NCBI GenBank assembly: GCA_021793195.1
Contig: JAJYTG010000001.1
Coordinates: 1 to 64,000, forward strand
Direction: 5' to 3'
Length of the DNA stretch: 64,000 nucleotides
Source of the DNA: Pseudomonadota bacterium
Lineage (GTDB): Bacteria > Pseudomonadota > Gammaproteobacteria > Xanthomonadales > Rhodanobacteraceae
The notes beneath the pieces were generated by a model. The model was not told where the DNA came from, ran no database searches, and saw nothing but the letters and a program-made list of their open reading frames with translations. Position numbers and translations under genes: made by a program. How positions within the stretch are numbered: the stretch's first letter is position 1; each line of letters begins with the position of its first letter. Below, in pieces: positions 23,802 to 34,732 of this stretch.

Positions 23802-25829
23802 TTAGCCCTGTGCGAGACGGGTGTTGAGTTCAGCGGCCAGCGCGCCCGGCAGTCCGCTGCGGCGCTCCAGTCGAGCGGCCCGTGCCGCGTCCACCATGGC
23901 GCTCACCACGCAGTTCTCCGGCGCCTGCGTCCAGATCTCGCCGCCGGCCGCCGCGACCGCGCGCATGCCTCGCACACCGTCGCTGGCCATGCCGGAGAAC
24001 ACCAGCGCCAACGTGCGCGCAGCAAACACGCCGGCGACGGCTGCGAACGTGTCGTCGATGGAGGGCGTGTAGCGCGCCTCGGCCGCGGGCTCGACGTGCA
24101 CGCTGCCGTCGGCACCGAGCAGCAGACGCGCACGCGGCGGCACCAGCAGCACATCGCCGGCCTGCACCCGCAGTCCTGCGCGGGCAACGTGCACGGGATG
24201 CGGCAGCGCGCGCTGGAACTGTTCGGCATATCCGGGGAAGAACGTCTCGTCCAGGTGCTGCGCCACCACCACCAGCAACGGCAGGCCCGGCTTCAGCGCC
24301 ACCAGGAATTCGCGCACGGCATCGGGTCCGCCGATGGATGCACCGATCACCACCACGCGCTCGAAATCGCGCGCTGCACCGGCCATTCGCGCCGGAGCGG
24401 CGGCATCATCCAGAGGCACCAGTTCCAGCCCCTCGGCAGCGTACGTACGGGCCGGCGGCGCGGCCATGGCCGCCACGGTGGAATCCTGCAGCGGCGCGGC
24501 CGGCGCGGCGTCGGCATCGAGCAGTCCCCATTCGGGCGCGGCGGGCGGGGCGGGGCGATCGGCCGGATTTTCGGCGGACAGCGGCTGCTCGAACATGGCG
24601 TCCAGCATCAGTTCGAGATCGGGTTCGGCATCGCCCAGATGCACCGCCACCGCGGCGGGCGCCTCCGCCGGCGCGGGCACGGCGGCGGTTTCCGCATCGG
24701 CAGCGGGTGCCGCTGGCGCGATCTCCGGCGGCGTCCAGGTTTCCGGATCGAACCCGGCCAGATCCTCGGGCAGGGCCGGCTCGGACTCCGCGTCCAGGCT
24801 GGCCAGCAGCGGATCGGCGGATCCCAGCAGGGGATCGGGTCCGGCCAGGGTCGGCAGGACCGCCGCATCGGCGGCAGGCGCCGACTGCGGCAGCAGTTCG
24901 GCCAGCAAGGCATCGAGCTCGGCACCGTCGAACGCGGGCATCGGCAGATCGGGTGCGGCCGGCGCCAGAGCCTCGTCGCGCGGGATGCGTCGCGGCAGCA
25001 CCGGCTCGTCCGCCGCGGGTCCATCCTCCGCAGGCACCCCCGCGGGGTCGACTTCCGGTGACGCCGGCGGCTCCGGAAAACCGGCCAAAAGGGCATCGAG
25101 ATCGGCCGTCGCGCCGTCGCCGTCCGGCGAGACCGCGACCGGTTCCGGGCCGGCCCGTGGCACGGCCGCCGGATCGTCCGCGGGGAAACCGCTGCGCAGC
25201 GAGGACAGCAGGACGTCAAGGTCGTCCTCCGCAACCGGCGGTGCCGGGGGCGCCGCGGCTGCGGCGATGTCAGGCAGGAGGCTTTCGGGTGCGGCGGATT
25301 CGATCAGTGCCTCGATCTCGCGTCCCAGCGCCGCATTCATGGCCGGCTCGGTCATTGCGACAGGAGCGGCCGTGTCGCGCCCCTCGGGCAACGCCCCGCC
25401 CGGGCCGGCATCCGCAGCGGCAGCTGGCAACAACGACGCCGCCGGCGGCGGCGGCTCGGCGCCGGCCGGGCGCGGCGGATCGACATCCGTACCCAGGATC
25501 TTGTTGGCCAGGTGCCGCGCCCAGCGCGCCGCATCCCAGCCGGCCAGCCCGCGCGTGGCCTCGGCATCGTTGAGCACCAGACGCTGCCGTGCCGGATCCA
25601 GCGCCTCGAACACGCGCTCCAACGCGGCGTCGTTGGCCGGATCGAGATTCAGTACGACCACTTCCGGCGCATGTTCGCAGAAGGTCTGCGGCTCGAAGGC
25701 TTCCATGCCGCCCTCGAACACGATGCGCGCGCCGCGCGCCTGCAATGCCTCACGCAGGCGTGCGCCGCTGTCGGCGTCGTCGAACAGCAGCGCGACCGTG
25801 GTGGGCTCGCGCTCAGGCGTGCTGTCCAC
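23802..25829 (-). CDS. chpB: CheB-type protein-glutamate methylesterase (ChpB-like), GTG start
   Basis: C-terminal [48 protein letters not shown]...[36 protein letters not shown]. Confidence 0.9.
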   Translation of the reverse strand: MDSTPEREPTTVALLFDDADSGARLREALQARGARIVFEGGMEAFEPQTFCEHAPEVVVLNLDPANDAALERVFEALDPARQRLVLNDAEATRGLAGWDAARWARHLANKILGTDVDPPRPAGAEPPPPAASLLPAAAADAGPGGALPEGRDTAAPVAMTEPAMNAALGREIEALIESAAPESLLPDIAAAAAPPAPPVAEDDLDVLLSSLRSGFPADDPAAVPRAGPEPVAVSPDGDGATADLDALLAGFPEPPASPEVDPAGVPAEDGPAADEPVLPRRIPRDEALAPAAPDLPMPAFDGAELDALLAELLPQSAPAADAAVLPTLAGPDPLLGSADPLLASLDAESEPALPEDLAGFDPETWTPPEIAPAAPAADAETAAVPAPAEAPAAVAVHLGDAEPDLELMLDAMFEQPLSAENPADRPAPPAAPEWGLLDADAAPAAPLQDSTVAAMAAPPARTYAAEGLELVPLDDAAAPARMAGAARDFERVVVIGASIGGPDAVREFLVALKPGLPLLVVVAQHLDETFFPGYAEQFQRALPHPVHVARAGLRVQAGDVLLVPPRARLLLGADGSVHVEPAAEARYTPSIDDTFAAVAGVFAARTLALVFSGMASDGVRGMRAVAAAGGEIWTQAPENCVVSAMVDAARAARLERRSGLPGALAAELNTRLAQG

Positions 25830-28800
25830 CGAGCACCTCCTGCACGTTGCGCAACAGATCGGCCTCCTGGTAGGGCTTGCCCAGATAGCGCTCGACGCCG
25901 ACCTCGAGCGCGCGCTGGCGGTGCTTCTCGCCGGTGCGCGAGGTGATCATGATGATGGGCACCTGCCTGAGGCGGGCATCGCCCTTCATGTGCGTGGCCA
26001 GCTCGTAACCGTCCATGCGCGGCATCTCGATGTCCAGCAGCATCACGTCGGGCACGCGTTCCTGCAGGCGTTCCAGCGCGTCGATGCCGTCCTTGGCGGT
26101 GACCACGTCCATCTCCATGCGTTCGAGCACGCGCGAGGTGACCTTGCGCATGGTGATCGAGTCATCCACCACCATCACCAGCGGCCGCGCACGCACGGCA
26201 GCGGGCACCACCGGCGGCAGCCCGGTGGATTCGGATTCGGCCAGCGCGCGCGCGGCTTCCGCGTGCTGGCCCAGGGCGGTACCGCGGCGCACCAGCGGCG
26301 GCAGATCGAGAATCATCACCACCGAACCGTCGCCCATGATGGTGGCGCCGAACAGGCCGGGCACCGAGCTCACCTGCGGGCCGACCGACTTCACCACGAT
26401 CTCGCGCGAACCGACCACCTGGTCCACGTGCACGGCGGCGCGCAGATCGCCGCTGCGGATCAGCAGCAGCGGCAGCTGCGGCTCCTCGCTGCGACGCGAG
26501 CCGACTCCCAGCAACCGGCCCAGTTCCTGGATCACGTAGCGCTCGCTGGCGTAGGTGTACAGCGGCACTTCCTCGGCCAGCCGTGCCGCCAGGTCGTCGC
26601 GCGCGATGCGCGCCATGCCCTGCACCGAGGTCATCGGCACCGCGAACACCGACTCGCCCTGCTTGACCAGGATGGCCTGGGTCACCGCCAGGGTGAACGG
26701 CAGGCGCACCTGGAAACGCGTGCCCCTGCCGCGCTGCGAGTCGATGCTGAGCGAGCCGCCGAGCTGCTTGATCTCGCTGGCCACCACGTCCATGCCCACG
26801 CCGCGGCCAGCGATCTGGGTGACGGCCCCGGCGGTGGAAAAACCGCTCTCGAGAATGAATGCGTAGAGATCCCGGTCGGACAGCTGCGCATCCTCCAGCA
26901 GCATGCCGCGCTCAATGGCCTTGGCGCGGATGGCGTCACGGTCCAGGCCACGGCCGTCGTCGCTGACTTCCAGCACCACCTCGGTGGCTTCGCGGCCGAC
27001 GCGTATGGTGACCGTGCCCTCTTCGGGCTTGCCCGCTGCGCGGCGTTCGGCGGCCGACTCGATGCCGTGCGCCACCGCATTGCGCAGCATGTGCTCGAAC
27101 GGGGCCTTCATGCGCTCCAGCAGCGTGCGGTCCATCTCGCCGTGGGCGCCTTCGACCCGCAGTTGCACCTGGCGGCCCAGTTCCTGCGCGGTCTGGCGCA
27201 ACGTGCGCCGCAACGACGGTACCTGCGCTTCGAATGGCACCATGCGCGTACGCATCAGGCCTTCCTGCAGCTCGGAGCTGACGCGCGACTGCTGCAGCAG
27301 CAGGGTCTCGGCCTGGCGCGCGGTATCGTCCAGCAGGCTCTGCAGCGAGGTGAGGTCGGACACCGATTCGGCCAGCGCGCGCGAGTATTGCTGCAGCTGC
27401 GAGAAGCGATCCAGCTCCAGCGGGTCGAAGGCGCTGTCGGCCGCGGCGATCTGCTGTTCGCGCTGGAAGCGCGCGATGATCTGCGCCTCGGTCTCGATCT
27501 CCAGCTTGCGCAGCTGTTCACGCAGGCGGGTGACGGTCTGGTCCAGCTCGACCAGGTTGAAGCGGAACGTGGTGACCTGCTGCTCCAGGCGCGAGCGGTA
27601 GATGGACACCTCACCGGCATGGTTGACCAGGGTGTCCAGCACTTCGGAGCGCACCCGGATCATTTCCTGCGCACTGCGCTGCGGCTCGTCCAGTTCGATC
27701 GGCGGCAAGGGAGTCAGCGGGACGCGCGGCGCCTCCGTGGCCCGGCCCTCGGCTGCAGGCATGCCTTCGCCTTGCGGCTGCGCCGTAGCAACCGACGCCA
27801 ACTGCTCGAACAATCCGATGGCGCCGTCGGGGCGTGCCAGCGCCTGCCCCACCTGCACGCGCCGTACCAGCTCGTGCAGGCGGTCGAAACCTCGTTCCAG
27901 CGATCCGACCACCGCGGTATCGGCCAGGCGGCGGCCCGCAGCGACGGCATCCAGCAGGCTTTCCATGGCATGCGCGAGATCGCCCACCGGCAGGATGCCG
28001 GCCATGCGCGCGCCGCCTTTGAGGGTGTGCAGATCGCGCTGCAGTCCGATGATCGGCTCCTGCGAGTCGGGCTGGACGCGCCAGCCTGCCAGCCGTGCAT
28101 CGGCGGCATCGAGGATTTCGAGACCCTCCAGCACGAACACATCGACCAGATCCGGATCGGATTCGGCCAGCGCCAGCGCACCGTCGGGCTGGATGTCCTC
28201 GGGAAACTCCGGTATCGGCGCCTCGGGCAGACGCGCGCGCGGCGGCGGTACCGGTTCATCGGCGGCGGGTGTCGCGGACGGCGCGCCGTCGGCATCGGCA
28301 TCGACGGGAACCTCGGCATCGTCAGGCACGGACGCGGCCACGGACCCGGAGTCTTCCAGACCCTGCAGCAGCAGTGCGGTCAGCGGATCGGCAGCCAGGC
28401 CTTCCACCGATTCGGGTTCGGATGTCGCCATCGGGACGGTCGCAGCGCGCGGCAGATCATCCGCCAGTCCGAGCAGCCACGTGTCGAGCTGCGCATCCTG
28501 CAAAGCTTGCTCGCGGGCCTGCTCGGATGCTTCCCGCGCTGCAGCCTCGCGCGCCTCGGCGGCGAGGCGCTCCGCCTCGGCCTGTTCAGCCAATTGCCGG
28601 GCAGCCAGACGCTCGGCCTCGAGCTGTGCCGCCTGAGCACGCTCGGCTTCGAGACGCTCGGCTTCGAGACGCTCGGCTTCGAGACGCTCGGCTTCGAGAC
28701 GCTCGGCTTCGAGACGTTCGGCTTCGAGACGTTCGGCTTCGAAACGCTCGGCTTCGAGACGCTGGGTTTCGGCAGTTTCCTCTCCCTGCATGGACACGCC

Positions 28801-31734
28801 GTACAGCGTGCCGGCCTGCTCGGGCTCGGGCAGCGCATCGCGCAGGGCGCGGATACGGGCCGCCAGCGCAGCGGAGTCGGGTACCTGCGGCTGTGGCCGA
28901 TCGTACTGGTCCATCACGTGTTCGATCAGTGCGGCCGTTTCCGCGAGCACGGCGCGGCCCTCGGCATCCAGCGCCTGGCCGCACCCGCGCAGGCGCTTCA
29001 GGCAGGTCTCCAGCGGCGCCAGCACCTGTCCGATCACGGGAATGTCCACCATGGCAATGGCGCCGTTGAGCGTATGCACGCTGCGCAGCAGCGGCTCGCC
29101 GACGTCGCCATCACCCGGTGCGGCCAGCCATCCGCGGATGGCCTCGACGTGTTGCGCGGTTTCGCTGCGCAGGATCTCCAGCAGCACGGCATCGAGCGGC
29201 GGCAGCGGCGGACCGGCAAGACCGGAGGCATCCGCGACCGGCACGGCTTCGGTTTCGGCTGCTGGCAGCGGTTTCCACACCCGCCGCGTGACGGTGCGCC
29301 TGCGTACCGCCGGACCGGCGGCGGTCTGATCCTCCACCGTCGCGGCTTCGCCCACGGACAGCCGGTCGGCGACCTGCATGATGGCGGGCAGCGGCGCATA
29401 CACCGTCTCGCCCTGCAGCGACGCCTGCACGGCGGGCAACGCGGCGATGGCGTGCTGCACCAGCGATTGCACCAGCGGTGTGGGCGCGACGCTGCGATCG
29501 AGCACACGGTTGAGCAGGTTCTCCACTTTCCAGGCGAACTCGCCCAGCTCCATCGCCCCGACCAGGCGGCCGGAACCCTTGAGCGTATGGAATGCCCGGC
29601 GCAGACCGCGCAGCGTTTCCAGATCCTCGGGATTCGCCAGCCAGGTGTCGAACCCGCTGCGCAGGATCTGGATCTCCTCGCCGACTTCCTCGATGAACAC
29701 CTCGCGGATCTCTGCATCGGCGGCCTCGCCGTCGGTACGGAATCCCAGCAGCGGCACCTCGCCTCCTGCTGTCGTTTCCTCGATCTCCTCGCTGATCTTG
29801 ATCCACTCGCCCGGGCCTTCGCCGGCGGTCACCGTGGCATCGGGCATCGGCTCGGCGGCCTGCTGCGGCCCGGGGCCGCCCACGGCGGCGGCCCCCACGA
29901 CTTGCGTATCGTCCGCGGCCGGCACCGGCAATGCCGCAGCGGCGGCGGTGGCCTCCCCGCCTGCCGCGGCGGGCGCAGGCGCCGGCTCTTCCGCGGGCAC
30001 GGAGGTCGCGGCGGTTTTCGGCAGCGGCCGCGCGGCGGGCGCCGGCCAGTAGCCCAATGCCGCCAGGCTGCGCTGGGTGACGTCGAGAATGCGCTCGCGC
30101 TGCGGTCGCTGCTCGCGCACCGCCTCGAGGAAATATTCCACCGAGGCCAGGGCGTCGGCCAGCAGGTCCATCTGCTCGGCGGTGGGCACACGCCGGTCCG
30201 CCAGCAGTTCGTTGTGCACGAAGCGCCCGATGGCCTCGGTCAACGCCGGCAGCCGCGGCAGATCGAGCATGCGCAGCGCGCCGCCCAGTTCGTCCATCAG
30301 CGTCGGCACCGCCTCGACGCGCGCGTGGATCCACGGCGACTCGATGAAAGCCACCAGGTCGTCCTTCACTCTGGCCAGATTGGCGGAGGCTTCTTTCAGC
30401 ACCGCATCGAGCAGACGGCGCGCCTCGGCCTTGGGCAGGCTGAGGCCGGCATCGCCGCTCTCGGCGCCCAGGCGGTCGATGTGGTCATCCAGCGAGGATT
30501 CGACATACAGCAGCGCGCCGGCCACATCCAGCAGCGTGGCCTCATCCACCATGCGCGCGCCCGCGGCGATCTGCGCGATGGTCTCACGCTGCTCGTGCAC
30601 CACGCGGCGCGGAACGTTCAGGCCCAGCATGCCCAGCGTATCCGCGACGCGGCTCAGCGTGTCGGCCTCGGCGTGGAGCTGCTGCGGATCGTGCTCGGTC
30701 TTGCGCAGGTAGAGGTCCAGCGCATCCTTGACGCGCAGCAGATCCTCGCGGATGGCCCGCGCCACCGTGTCCAGCAGCATCCGGTTGTGGCCGGAGATGG
30801 CACTGGTGGCGTGCTCGATCTCGCTCTGCGAGGGCAGCAGGCGGTCCAGCCGGTAGGTGCTGTAGACGGCGGCCAGACGCTCGCTGCCGGGGCGCGCGCG
30901 CGCCACGTAGTACAGCAGGCTGCGCGCCAGCTCCTCGGATTCACCGCGCGCCAGTGCGGCCTCGCCCTGCTCGACCAGCGCGCGCACGCTGCGGTCGACC
31001 TTGCCGATCAGTTTCCTGACCTCGACGCTGTGCTCCTCGAGCAGGCCGCGTTCGAGACCCTCGACTACGCTGCCGGCGATCCACCACAGACGCCGGCCGG
31101 GCAAGGTGTAGCACTGCGCGCCGATGGCATCGAGCGTGCGGTGCATGACGGCCAGATGCTGGCGGGTATCGCCCTGGTTGCGGATCCACGCCAGCAGCGG
31201 CAGCTGCAGCTGGGTCCGCAGCGCGCCCACCGCGCGCTGCTGCGCGGCGGGCGCCGGCGCCGCGGCCAGGCCCGGCACGAATGCGGGCAGTTCGGCGCCG
31301 AGGTCGGGCATGAACAACGCCGTTTCGCCGATCTGCATCTGGCCGCGGCAGCCGCGCAGTTCGTTGAGCAGCGGCAGCAGCACCAGCGGCACATCGCGAT
31401 GCCCCCCCTGCAGGCGCTCCAGATAGTCCGGCAGCTGCATCATGCCGCGCATCAGCACGGCGAGCGCGGCGTCGCGGTCGGCCACCGCGCTATCGAGCAG
31501 CGCACGCGCCAGCGCTTCCATCTCTTCGGCGACCATGGCCGCGCCGTACAGCTCGACCATGCGCAGCGTGCCCTGCACCTGGTGCAGATAGGTGGCGCAG
31601 AAGCGCATCTGGCTGGTATCGGCCGGATCCTGCGCGTAGGCCTCCAGGGCGATGCGCGCCTGGCGCAGGGTCTCATCCAGCTCGCTCTTGACCCAGCCCA
31701 GCGTGGTGAAGTCGAGATCTTCGTCGAGTCGCAT
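25813..31734 (-). CDS. chpA: hybrid CheA-type histidine kinase with multiple Hpt domains and C-terminal receiver (ChpA)
   Basis: Repeated Hpt motifs (AFHTLKGSGRL, VHTLNGAIAM, LHTLKGGARM), CheA kinase HMLRNAVAHGIES, GRGVGMDVV, CheW-like region, receiver LVMVVDDSITMRKVTSRVLERM...VMLLDIEMPRMDGYEL. Confidence 0.96.
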   Translation of the reverse strand: MRLDEDLDFTTLGWVKSELDETLRQARIALEAYAQDPADTSQMRFCATYLHQVQGTLRMVELYGAAMVAEEMEALARALLDSAVADRDAALAVLMRGMMQLPDYLERLQGGHRDVPLVLLPLLNELRGCRGQMQIGETALFMPDLGAELPAFVPGLAAAPAPAAQQRAVGALRTQLQLPLLAWIRNQGDTRQHLAVMHRTLDAIGAQCYTLPGRRLWWIAGSVVEGLERGLLEEHSVEVRKLIGKVDRSVRALVEQGEAALARGESEELARSLLYYVARARPGSERLAAVYSTYRLDRLLPSQSEIEHATSAISGHNRMLLDTVARAIREDLLRVKDALDLYLRKTEHDPQQLHAEADTLSRVADTLGMLGLNVPRRVVHEQRETIAQIAAGARMVDEATLLDVAGALLYVESSLDDHIDRLGAESGDAGLSLPKAEARRLLDAVLKEASANLARVKDDLVAFIESPWIHARVEAVPTLMDELGGALRMLDLPRLPALTEAIGRFVHNELLADRRVPTAEQMDLLADALASVEYFLEAVREQRPQRERILDVTQRSLAALGYWPAPAARPLPKTAATSVPAEEPAPAPAAAGGEATAAAAALPVPAADDTQVVGAAAVGGPGPQQAAEPMPDATVTAGEGPGEWIKISEEIEETTAGGEVPLLGFRTDGEAADAEIREVFIEEVGEEIQILRSGFDTWLANPEDLETLRGLRRAFHTLKGSGRLVGAMELGEFAWKVENLLNRVLDRSVAPTPLVQSLVQHAIAALPAVQASLQGETVYAPLPAIMQVADRLSVGEAATVEDQTAAGPAVRRRTVTRRVWKPLPAAETEAVPVADASGLAGPPLPPLDAVLLEILRSETAQHVEAIRGWLAAPGDGDVGEPLLRSVHTLNGAIAMVDIPVIGQVLAPLETCLKRLRGCGQALDAEGRAVLAETAALIEHVMDQYDRPQPQVPDSAALAARIRALRDALPEPEQAGTLYGVSMQGEETAETQRLEAERFEAERLEAERLEAERLEAERLEAERLEAERLEAERAQAAQLEAERLAARQLAEQAEAERLAAEAREAAAREASEQAREQALQDAQLDTWLLGLADDLPRAATVPMATSEPESVEGLAADPLTALLLQGLEDSGSVAASVPDDAEVPVDADADGAPSATPAADEPVPPPRARLPEAPIPEFPEDIQPDGALALAESDPDLVDVFVLEGLEILDAADARLAGWRVQPDSQEPIIGLQRDLHTLKGGARMAGILPVGDLAHAMESLLDAVAAGRRLADTAVVGSLERGFDRLHELVRRVQVGQALARPDGAIGLFEQLASVATAQPQGEGMPAAEGRATEAPRVPLTPLPPIELDEPQRSAQEMIRVRSEVLDTLVNHAGEVSIYRSRLEQQVTTFRFNLVELDQTVTRLREQLRKLEIETEAQIIARFQREQQIAAADSAFDPLELDRFSQLQQYSRALAESVSDLTSLQSLLDDTARQAETLLLQQSRVSSELQEGLMRTRMVPFEAQVPSLRRTLRQTAQELGRQVQLRVEGAHGEMDRTLLERMKAPFEHMLRNAVAHGIESAAERRAAGKPEEGTVTIRVGREATEVVLEVSDDGRGLDRDAIRAKAIERGMLLEDAQLSDRDLYAFILESGFSTAGAVTQIAGRGVGMDVVASEIKQLGGSLSIDSQRGRGTRFQVRLPFTLAVTQAILVKQGESVFAVPMTSVQGMARIARDDLAARLAEEVPLYTYASERYVIQELGRLLGVGSRRSEEPQLPLLLIRSGDLRAAVHVDQVVGSREIVVKSVGPQVSSVPGLFGATIMGDGSVVMILDLPPLVRRGTALGQHAEAARALAESESTGLPPVVPAAVRARPLVMVVDDSITMRKVTSRVLERMEMDVVTAKDGIDALERLQERVPDVMLLDIEMPRMDGYELATHMKGDARLRQVPIIMITSRTGEKHRQRALEVGVERYLGKPYQEADLLRNVQEVLGGQHA
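28651..28770 (-). repeat. 15-bp tandem repeat (8 units) encoding (L/F)EAER pentapeptides inside chpA
   Basis: gagacgctcggcttc repeated with few substitutions in phase from 28651 to 28770. Confidence 0.97.
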
Positions 31735-31787
31735 GGTGTGGTCCTGGATCAGTGGCCGGCACGGGTGCACATGGGCGTGCCGCCGGT

Positions 31788-32654
31788 TCAGCGCCGCCGC
31801 TGGTAGGCCAGCGTGCCCTGCCAGGCCACCCGCGCCAGCGCGGGATGGTTCCAGGCGGTGACCTCGCCGGGGCCGATCAGCAGCAGGCCGTCGGGTTCGA
31901 GCAATCCGGCCAGACCGTCCAGCAGTTCGCGCCGGCGTTCGCGCGAAAAGTAGATCAGCACGTTCTGGCAGAAGACCAGATTCAGGCGCTGCAGGGGCGC
32001 CGCGGCCGCTTCCAGCAGATTGACCCGTGCGAACGCCACGCGCTTGCGCAGGCCGGTCACCGGCGAGAACGCGTTCTCGCCGCGCATTTCCACGTAGGTA
32101 CCCCGGTACAGCGGCGGAATCTCCTCGATGCGCTCGCTGCGGTAGACCGCGGTACGTGCCGCAGCCACCGCGGCAGCGCTGACGTCGCTGGCGGTGACGC
32201 CGAAATGCGCCTTGCCGCCGGCCTGCGCCAGGCCATGGTGCAGGACCATGGCCAGCGACCACGCCTCCTCGCCGCTGGCACAGCCCACGCTCCAGGCGTG
32301 CAGGTTGCCGCCACCCGCGGCCAGATGCTCCGGCAGCCAGCGGCGGGCAATCAGGTCGAACGAAGCCTGATGGCGGAAGAAGCGGGTCTCGTGCACGGTC
32401 AGGCGGTCGACCAGCGTGGCCCATTCGACCGCGCCCGCGCCGGGGGCGCGGATGTGCTGGAAATACTGCTCGAAGCTTGCGTAGCCCACCTCGCGCATGC
32501 GCGCGCGGACGGCGCTGACCAGGAAGGGCTTGCGTTGTGGCGCCACCACCACGCCGGTGCGGGCCTCCAGCAGATCCACCCAGGACGCGAACACGGCGTC
32601 GTCCATGCCGGCAAGGGCAAGGGTGGCGGCGTCGGGCGTGAGGGCGGTGGCCAT
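31788..32654 (-). CDS. pilK: CheR-type methyltransferase (PilK-like)
   Basis: LTVHETRFFRHQASFDLIARRWLPEHLA...AWSVGCASGEEAWSLAMVL...NLVFCQNVLIYFSRERRRELLDGLAGLL. Confidence 0.95.
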   Translation of the reverse strand: MATALTPDAATLALAGMDDAVFASWVDLLEARTGVVVAPQRKPFLVSAVRARMREVGYASFEQYFQHIRAPGAGAVEWATLVDRLTVHETRFFRHQASFDLIARRWLPEHLAAGGGNLHAWSVGCASGEEAWSLAMVLHHGLAQAGGKAHFGVTASDVSAAAVAAARTAVYRSERIEEIPPLYRGTYVEMRGENAFSPVTGLRKRVAFARVNLLEAAAAPLQRLNLVFCQNVLIYFSRERRRELLDGLAGLLEPDGLLLIGPGEVTAWNHPALARVAWQGTLAYQRRR

Positions 32655-32667
32655 GAGGGATCCGGAT

Positions 32668-34698
32668 TCAGCGCGGCAGCTTGAAGTCGGCGACCGAACG
32701 GCGCAGATCCTGCGCCATCTGCGCAAGGTTGCCGATCGACTCGGCGGTCTGGCTGGCACCCATCGAAGTCTGCGAGGTGATCTCCTGGATGACGTTCATC
32801 GTCGAGGAGATGTTGGTGGCCGCCGCCGACTGCTGGCGCGCCGCCTCGGAGATGTTCTGGATGAGGTCGGCAAGGTCGTTGGAAACCTTCTCGATCTCGC
32901 CCAGCGCGGCGCCGGCGTCCTCGGCGCGGCGGGCGCCGGTGACCACCTCGGCGGTGGTCTGCTCCATCGAGCTGACCGCCTCGTTGGTGTCGGACTGGAT
33001 CGCCTGCACCAGCGCCTCGATGCGCTTGGTGGCGGCGGCGGAGCGCTCGGCCAGTCGCTGCACCTCGTCGGCCACCACCGCGAACCCGCGGCCGGCCTCG
33101 CCGGCGGAGGCGGCCTGGATGGCGGCGTTCAGCGCCAGGATGTTGGTCTGCTCGGCGATGTCGTTGATCAGTTCGACGATCGAGCCGATCTCCTGCGAGG
33201 ACTCGCCCAGTCGCTTGATGCGCTTGGAAGTTTCCTGGATCTGGTCGCGGATGGCGTCCATGCCGGCGATGGTCTGGCGCACCACCGCCGCGCCCTTGCC
33301 GGCGATCTGCACCGAGCGCTGCGCCACTTCGGCCGACTCCGACGAGTTCTTCGACACCTCGTCGATCGACACCGCCATCTCGTTGATGGCCGCCGAAGCG
33401 GAGGTGATCTGCTGCGCCTGCTGCTCGGCCGCCTCGGCCAGATGGGTGGCGGTGGCCTGCGTCTCCTGCGCGGCGGCGGACACTTGCACCGCGGTCTCGT
33501 TGATGGTCGACACCAGGCTGCGCAGGGCCTCGACCGCGAAGTTCACCGAGTCGGCGATCGCGCCGGTGATGTCCTCGGTCACCGTGGCGCGCACGGTCAG
33601 GTCGCCTTCGGCCAGCGAGCCCATTTCGTCCAGCAGCCGCAGGATGGCCTCCTGGTTGCGCTGGTTCAGCTCGCTGGAAACCGCCAGACGCTGCCGCTGC
33701 GCACGCGACTGCGCGAACACCAGCAGGATGGCGAACAGCAGTGCGCCGCCGGCCCCCAGGGCACCCAGCCAGACGTTGGGGAACAGACGCCGCAGCGGCA
33801 GCTGGTCGAGGCGCTTGGCGGTCTCGTTGGCGGCCAGCAGCACCGATTGCGAATCCACCGAGGCCTGATTGGCCGCCTGCTTGACCTCGACCAGCGTCGG
33901 TGCCGCCGCCAGCAGCTTGTTGAGCGGATCGGACACGCCCTGCCAGCCCTTGGCCACGGCCTGCAGGATGCCCTGTGCGGCGGGCTGCGGCAGGCGGTTG
34001 ACGCCGACCTCGCTGTTGCCCTGCTGCAGGCCGCTGAGCACGGCGCCGTAGAGCTGCGCATCGCGCGCCAGTCCGTCCGCGGCGGTCTGCGCGTCCTCAC
34101 CGCCGGCCTGCACCTCCAGGGCGCGCCGGATCATGCGGTCGCCCAGCAGCATCTGGCTGACCACGGTGTAGGTCTGGCCGGCGCTGCCGCCGCCCTGCTT
34201 GACGATGTTGGCGACCTGGTCCATGCGCGAATCCAGCACCGGCACCTCGCGGGTGAACGCGTCGGTCTGCTGCTTGGAATCGAGCACCAGTTCCTTGTTG
34301 TGCAGCACTTTGGTGAGATCGCCGTCCAGTTGCGCCCACGCCTTGTCCAGCGCGGTGACCGCGGCGCCCACACCGGCACCGGCGTTGCCGTAGCCGGGCA
34401 TGCCGCTCTGCGGGTTGCCGCTTTTCAATCTGCGGTTCAGCGTGTCCAGGGTGGCACGGGTGGCGTCGAGCTCCTTGAACGAGTCCAGGTTGCCCGATGC
34501 CGCCTCCAGCGCGAACTTGGCCGCGGACTGCGAGAGCACCTGGATCTGCGTAGTCAGATTGGACGCTTCGCGCTCGTTGCGGCTGTTGTAGGTCAACAGT
34601 CCGAAATCGACCGCCGCCAGCGCGATGGATGCCAGCAGCAGCACGATCAGGACCGTGTTGCTGCGCTCCTTGCCGATGACGTTGCTGGTTGCACTCAT
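32668..34698 (-). CDS. pilJ: type IV pilus methyl-accepting chemotaxis protein
   Basis: N-terminal TM, periplasmic region, HAMP, MCP hairpin LAEQTNILALNAAIQAASAGEAGRGFAVVADEVQRLAERSAAATKRIE. Confidence 0.96.
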   Translation of the reverse strand: MSATSNVIGKERSNTVLIVLLLASIALAAVDFGLLTYNSRNEREASNLTTQIQVLSQSAAKFALEAASGNLDSFKELDATRATLDTLNRRLKSGNPQSGMPGYGNAGAGVGAAVTALDKAWAQLDGDLTKVLHNKELVLDSKQQTDAFTREVPVLDSRMDQVANIVKQGGGSAGQTYTVVSQMLLGDRMIRRALEVQAGGEDAQTAADGLARDAQLYGAVLSGLQQGNSEVGVNRLPQPAAQGILQAVAKGWQGVSDPLNKLLAAAPTLVEVKQAANQASVDSQSVLLAANETAKRLDQLPLRRLFPNVWLGALGAGGALLFAILLVFAQSRAQRQRLAVSSELNQRNQEAILRLLDEMGSLAEGDLTVRATVTEDITGAIADSVNFAVEALRSLVSTINETAVQVSAAAQETQATATHLAEAAEQQAQQITSASAAINEMAVSIDEVSKNSSESAEVAQRSVQIAGKGAAVVRQTIAGMDAIRDQIQETSKRIKRLGESSQEIGSIVELINDIAEQTNILALNAAIQAASAGEAGRGFAVVADEVQRLAERSAAATKRIEALVQAIQSDTNEAVSSMEQTTAEVVTGARRAEDAGAALGEIEKVSNDLADLIQNISEAARQQSAAATNISSTMNVIQEITSQTSMGASQTAESIGNLAQMAQDLRRSVADFKLPR

Positions 34699-34732
34699 GC
34701 TCCACCTCACCCCGGATTCTGGACCGCGCCGC

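Noticed and set aside
22341-25061. 906-aa plus-strand ORF
   Set aside because: Antisense to prpB, chpC and chpB; GC-driven open frame.
28621-28770. Possible CRISPR array (15-bp repeats)
   Set aside because: Units are contiguous, in frame and have no spacers; coding repeat in chpA.
24334-31806. 2490-aa plus-strand ORF
   Set aside because: Antisense shadow of chpA/chpB in high-GC DNA; low-complexity S/A/R/H/Q-rich translation without domain motifs, while the minus strand encodes clear CheA/CheB domains.
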